DNA of 45,901 nt from Thermodesulfovibrio yellowstonii (GTDB lineage: Bacteria; Nitrospirota; Thermodesulfovibrionia; Thermodesulfovibrionales; Dissulfurispiraceae), in contig DYHD01000009.1 of the NCBI GenBank assembly GCA_020724365.1, forward strand, positions 3,843-49,743, written 5' to 3'. The notes below the pieces were generated by a model, which was given only the letters and a program-made list of their open reading frames with translations, made no database searches and had not been told where the DNA came from. Below are positions 43,081 to 45,901 of the stretch, in pieces. Numbering within the stretch: the first letter of the stretch is position 1; every line of letters starts with the position of its first letter. The position numbers and the translations under genes are program-made.

Positions 43081-44235
43081 TTATACTCCACCTGTTGCGA
43101 ATACATCTACAAAGCAAGCTTCACCATTAATATATGATGCCCCTTGTATTTGATTGAAGAAGAAATCGAAATAGAGTATTTCAAAGTCACTGTTGGTATA
43201 GTCACAATATGTTCTATGCATAGGGTGTATTACATCCCAGCTCAGGCTGGCACCGGGCGCAAATGCTCTTTGGTATGCCCAACCGAACATGGAATAGTAT
43301 CCAGTCAACCCTTCGGTCTGCACAAGCCAAACTGGGTCAATTGTGCCTATCATCTCAATTTCTGGGGTTGATGGGTTTGCTACATAACCATATTCATATA
43401 CAACGAACCATCCAAGTCCACCCTTCGGGAATGTGGTGTGAAGAGCTGCTGGGAGATTATGTGACACATCTATGATGTTCATTTCATCAGGGATAGGAAT
43501 ACTTATTGAGAAGCAATCCTCATCTTCATTACAAATAAACCCCGTCAGCTCTCTTATAAAACTAGCTCCCGGAATTGGTGAATCCATCAAGCCATATTGA
43601 TTTCTTCCTGCTAAAACCATCCACCATGTCCATGTATCAGCATCTGAATTGTGGATGTAGTATCTAGGATGGAATCCCCAGACAGTAACAGGGGTTAATT
43701 GATCTTCGTTAAACCTACCATCAATACCAAATCCCTCTGCGCCGTAAGCATTAAATCCAGAAGCAAAGCCTTTTGATAGATCGGTGAGATATACCCAAGC
43801 TACAAACCTATTGTCATCAACTACAGGCCAAACATAAGTAATATAACCCACATAGTAATCAACTGCAACACCATTTGTTTCGATTGTAGTTCTTAGGGCA
43901 TTTTTATTAGCGGTGGACATCTTCGATACTAATGAGCTGCACGAATCCGGAACTACATCAGAAGTTGTAATCGGCTGATTAAAATCAATCACCCGTTCAG
44001 AGTCTTTATTATAGACCTGCACGAAAAAGTTACCTATAGAGGTTTTTGCTAGAATATCAGGGCTTGTTTCGCCGATTGCCCAAAGCGTATCAAGTCCGCC
44101 GCCAACTTGACAAACAAACGGGATTACTAGATCTTTTGCTGGGACATCATCTGCCACGCCAAAAACTGCCTGTGATGTGCTATAGCCAAAAAGAAGCACA
44201 CCTAGCATTAATGCTAATACTAAAAATTTCTTCAT
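43081..44235 (-). CDS. Secreted protein of unrecognised family (copy B)
   Basis: 384 residues; signal MKKFLVLALMLGVLLFGYSTSQA. The mature protein starts V-F-G-V-A-D-D-V-P-A-K-D-L-V-I-P-F, matching copy A at 35.2 kb; middle segments (Y-Y-V-G-Y-I-T-Y, W-V-Y-L-T-D-L) and the Trp-Asp near the C-terminus (A-S-L-S-W-D-V-I-H) also align. Unlike A it has several cysteines (for example G-F-I-C-N-E-D-E-D-C, and C near the end) and an extra ~35-residue C-terminal tail rich in Phe/Tyr. AAGGAGG precedes the ATG and a strong terminator follows. Function unknown; probably an abundant exported protein. Confidence 0.75.
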   Translation of the reverse strand: MKKFLVLALMLGVLLFGYSTSQAVFGVADDVPAKDLVIPFVCQVGGGLDTLWAIGETSPDILAKTSIGNFFVQVYNKDSERVIDFNQPITTSDVVPDSCSSLVSKMSTANKNALRTTIETNGVAVDYYVGYITYVWPVVDDNRFVAWVYLTDLSKGFASGFNAYGAEGFGIDGRFNEDQLTPVTVWGFHPRYYIHNSDADTWTWWMVLAGRNQYGLMDSPIPGASFIRELTGFICNEDEDCFSISIPIPDEMNIIDVSHNLPAALHTTFPKGGLGWFVVYEYGYVANPSTPEIEMIGTIDPVWLVQTEGLTGYYSMFGWAYQRAFAPGASLSWDVIHPMHRTYCDYTNSDFEILYFDFFFNQIQGASYINGEACFVDVFATGGV

Positions 44236-44345
44236 TTTGTAAAACCTCCTTAATTTCTTAAGTTCGATTTTTTAGCCAATGGCTAATTAACCTTAGTTAC
44301 TACTACATGCAAACTACTGAAAAAAACTTTTTTACTTAAAATATT

Positions 44346-44385
44346 CACCTCCTTAGCTCTAATTGCCCTGTAACATCACCTCCTC
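44346..44385 (-). promoter_or_regulatory. Tandem perfect Shine-Dalgarno motifs in copy B leader
   Basis: Minus strand GAGGAGGTGATG (44385-44374) and AAGGAGGTG (44354-44346) occur ~100-140 bases before the copy B start, which has its own AAGGAGG (44251-44245). The second opens onto a 21-codon frame (44348-44283, stop TAG) but the GTG start sits inside the motif, so translation would need an ATT codon a few bases later. Confidence 0.4.
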
Positions 44386-44971
44386 AGTAAAGGGTATCAT
44401 TACTGATAATTGTAATTGAAGATAACACCTTTGTCAAGCATTTTATTTATTTATTTTATTTAATTTTATCTAATTTATTTTGTTGAGGAGATAAAATAAA
44501 TTTAAAGTTATTAAATATAAATATATACCCCTTAAGATGTCAAGTATTTTTTCAATTTAGTTGAAAAACCAATTTTCAATGCCTTGAATAAGGTTAATTG
44601 CAAGAAAAATGCCTATGTATTTGCTATTAATCAGAGTATGTTTATAAACTGCGACCCCTCTATATCTATCATTCCTTCCCAACTTGTCCCAACTTGATTT
44701 CTGAAATAATCTTGAGGATAGAATCCAGTCTTTTCAAGAGGTTCTAGATTTTTGGGTCGAAACTGAAAATGGCATTATATAAATTTATCAACAGACTTTT
44801 GTTAGGATTTATTCAAAAATCATTGTGTAATTTATTCACGATTATGTGTAGATTTTGCCATATCTGACCAGAGGGCAGATTAGTGAATTTAAAGAGACAT
44901 CCCCTATGGAATCTACTTGACCTTTGAGGCTCTCTTTATATCACTTTTTTAGTGTTTGTTGTCAATAAAAA

Positions 44972-44991
44972 TCCCAAATCGGGATTTGGGA
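44972..44991. repeat. Short GC-rich palindrome
   Basis: TCCCAAATC-GG-GATTTGGGA, 9-bp arms. It lies ~45 bases before the PIG-L gene and upstream of its predicted -35, so it may be an operator or a stray repeat. Confidence 0.4.
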
Positions 44992-44999
44992 AAATGGCA

Positions 45000-45029
45000 T
45001 TGGTAGAAAGTGCAATTTTATTTTAATAT
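45000..45029 (+). promoter_or_regulatory. Candidate promoter of the PIG-L gene
   Basis: TTGGTA (45000-45005), 18-base spacer, TAATAT (45024-45029). The predicted start (~45036) coincides with the GTG start codon at 45035. TATAGT at 45027-45032 is an alternative -10. Confidence 0.4.
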
Positions 45030-45034
45030 AGTAT

Positions 45035-45736
45035 GTGATTTTTGAATTGCCTAAAATAGATTCATTTCTTATCCTTGCTCCCCACCCTGATGATGAATCA
45101 ATGGGCTGCTCAGGTTCTGCTATGCTAATGAACGATGGAGGTGTTTCATCAGCTATTGCATTTATAACAAACGGCGAAAGATTACATGGTGAAGCATCTG
45201 AAATAATAGCAGCTAAGAGAATAGCAGAGGCTCAACAATCATCTAAGTTGCTTAAATGCAAAAATACTTTTTTCTTAAACATTCCTGATGGTGAAGTCAG
45301 GCAAAATGAAATTTTGCTTTATCAAAAGCTATTTGAGATTATTGATTCAACAAAGCCCGATATGATTTTTTCTCCGTCCCCATTAGATTATCATCATGAC
45401 CATATTGCTACCGCAAGAGTCTGCTTGAAGCTGCATAAGGAGCTTTGCACTTTTAAACTTGCTTTTTACGAAGTTTATTCCACGATAAGATTCAGCCATT
45501 TGATTGACATATCGAGTGTGGTTGAGCGAAAAAAAGAGCTTATTATGAATTATCATCTGAGCCTTTATGGAAAGCCCGGGGTGTATGTGCATGCTTCATT
45601 TGGATTAAATGCCCAAAGATCAATCTTCACTCAAAATAAGGGATACTATGAAGCCTTTTATATTATAGAAAAGCCAATAGCTGATGACGAATTATTAGAG
45701 TGGTTCACTTACGGGCTGCCCAGCAATCTGAAATAA
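45035..45736 (+). CDS. PIG-L/LmbE-family deacetylase
   Basis: 233 residues from GTG. The zinc site is A-P-H-P-D-D-E-S-M-G (~15-24) with the third ligand in D-Y-H-H-D-H-I-A-T (~118-126). These enzymes remove acetyl groups from N-acetylglucosamine derivatives, as in bacillithiol, mycothiol or surface-glycan synthesis. Placement near glycosyltransferases favours glycan processing, but it stands alone in transcription. No Shine-Dalgarno sequence is visible before the start. Confidence 0.85.
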   Translation: MIFELPKIDSFLILAPHPDDESMGCSGSAMLMNDGGVSSAIAFITNGERLHGEASEIIAAKRIAEAQQSSKLLKCKNTFFLNIPDGEVRQNEILLYQKLFEIIDSTKPDMIFSPSPLDYHHDHIATARVCLKLHKELCTFKLAFYEVYSTIRFSHLIDISSVVERKKELIMNYHLSLYGKPGVYVHASFGLNAQRSIFTQNKGYYEAFYIIEKPIADDELLEWFTYGLPSNLK

Positions 45737-45750
45737 AGACTGTCAAAATT

Positions 45751-45830
45751 AACCACAGAGAACACAGAGAAAATATTAAATATTAATAAGTTAAGAGGAA
45801 TTCTGTTTCCCTCCTCTCTGTGACCTCTAA
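45751..45830. repeat. CACAGAGA inverted-repeat element
   Basis: ACCACAGAGAACACAGAGA at the left and TCTCTGTGACCTCT at the right are inverted copies (8-bp perfect core CACAGAGA/TCTCTGTG) around an AT-rich centre. Similar CCACAGAG...CTCTGTGG repeats are common dispersed elements. The last ~70 bases of the window hold nothing I can identify. Confidence 0.5.
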
Positions 45831-45901
45831 ATTATTAATCGTTTTATTCCGTTATACCTTATTAATGGGAATTCTTTCGGAGCAAGAGAAACTTCAGAGT
45901 T

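Larger units (their letters stand above)
44236..45034. other. Long AT-rich spacer with leader of copy B
   Basis: About 800 bases with no convincing gene between divergent copy B and the PIG-L gene. The first ~180 bases look like a leader for copy B with two extra ribosome-binding-site-like motifs. Beyond that are AT-rich sequence, a TCCCAAATC/GATTTGGGA palindrome (44972-44991) and a promoter candidate at the right end. I see no tRNA or recognisable riboswitch. Confidence 0.5.

Noticed and set aside
43144..43475. Plus-strand frames opposite secreted copy B
   Set aside because: Antisense shadows; the minus-strand frame has signal peptide, ribosome-binding site and terminator.
44236..45034. c-di-GMP riboswitch in the long spacer
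   Set aside because: I looked because of the nearby signalling genes, but no GEMM-type core sequence is present.
42778..45034. tRNA or small stable RNA genes in the right-hand spacers
   Set aside because: No T-loop (GGTTCRA-type) with matching acceptor stem was found.

Overview
The window is AT-rich, densely coded bacterial DNA with a Gram-negative cell plan: lipoprotein signals, an outer-membrane PilQ secretin and a periplasmic parvulin chaperone. Gene content and style (PilMNOPQ, a two-CW diguanylate cyclase, secreted choice-of-anchor-D proteins, interspersed REP-like palindromes) fit a Nitrospirota (Thermodesulfovibrionia-like) or deltaproteobacterial-grade organism. This placement is an inference from gene style, since no rRNA is present. 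I found no tRNA, rRNA, CRISPR array, prophage or intact insertion sequence.

Region 1 (1-13.2 kb, all minus strand) is a type IV pilus block. pilM-pilN-pilO-pilP-pilQ are tightly coupled behind a consensus sigma-70 promoter. They are followed by two lipoproteins that share a Cys-Gly4-Ala-Gly start, a 1128-residue secreted beta-propeller/choice-of-anchor-D protein, and three Cys-rich minor pseudopilins (FimT/GspH-, PilV- and PilW-like; the last runs off the window).

Region 2 (13.5-31.9 kb) is mainly housekeeping and signalling: tmk-holB, panC, glgC, a divergent long GAPDH facing a LysR regulator, a diguanylate cyclase, dcd, an NMO/PfaD-type flavoenzyme, a coiled-coil putative nuclease, an HD-GYP phosphodiesterase, purE-purK, a small PGPGW membrane protein overlapping a P2A calcium-type ATPase, and purC overlapping the ATPase. 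The cyclase, the HD-GYP protein and the pilus genes suggest c-di-GMP control of surface behaviour.

Region 3 (32-45.9 kb) is an accessory envelope/secretome region. It holds a secreted metallophosphoesterase with a TPR partner, a parvulin, a GT2/GT-C glycosyltransferase pair and a methyltransferase, an operon of FG-GAP lipoprotein, small secreted protein and CARDB protein, a PIG-L deacetylase, and two members of an unrecognised secreted family about 7 kb apart.

The most interesting signals are: (i) several genes, including pilM, lysR and a divergent glycosyltransferase pair, whose -10 box sits 6-9 bases before the start codon with no ribosome-binding site, implying leaderless mRNAs; (ii) the two-member secreted family; (iii) the PGPGW/Ca-ATPase/purC overlap; and (iv) the surface-protein set attached to the pilus operon.
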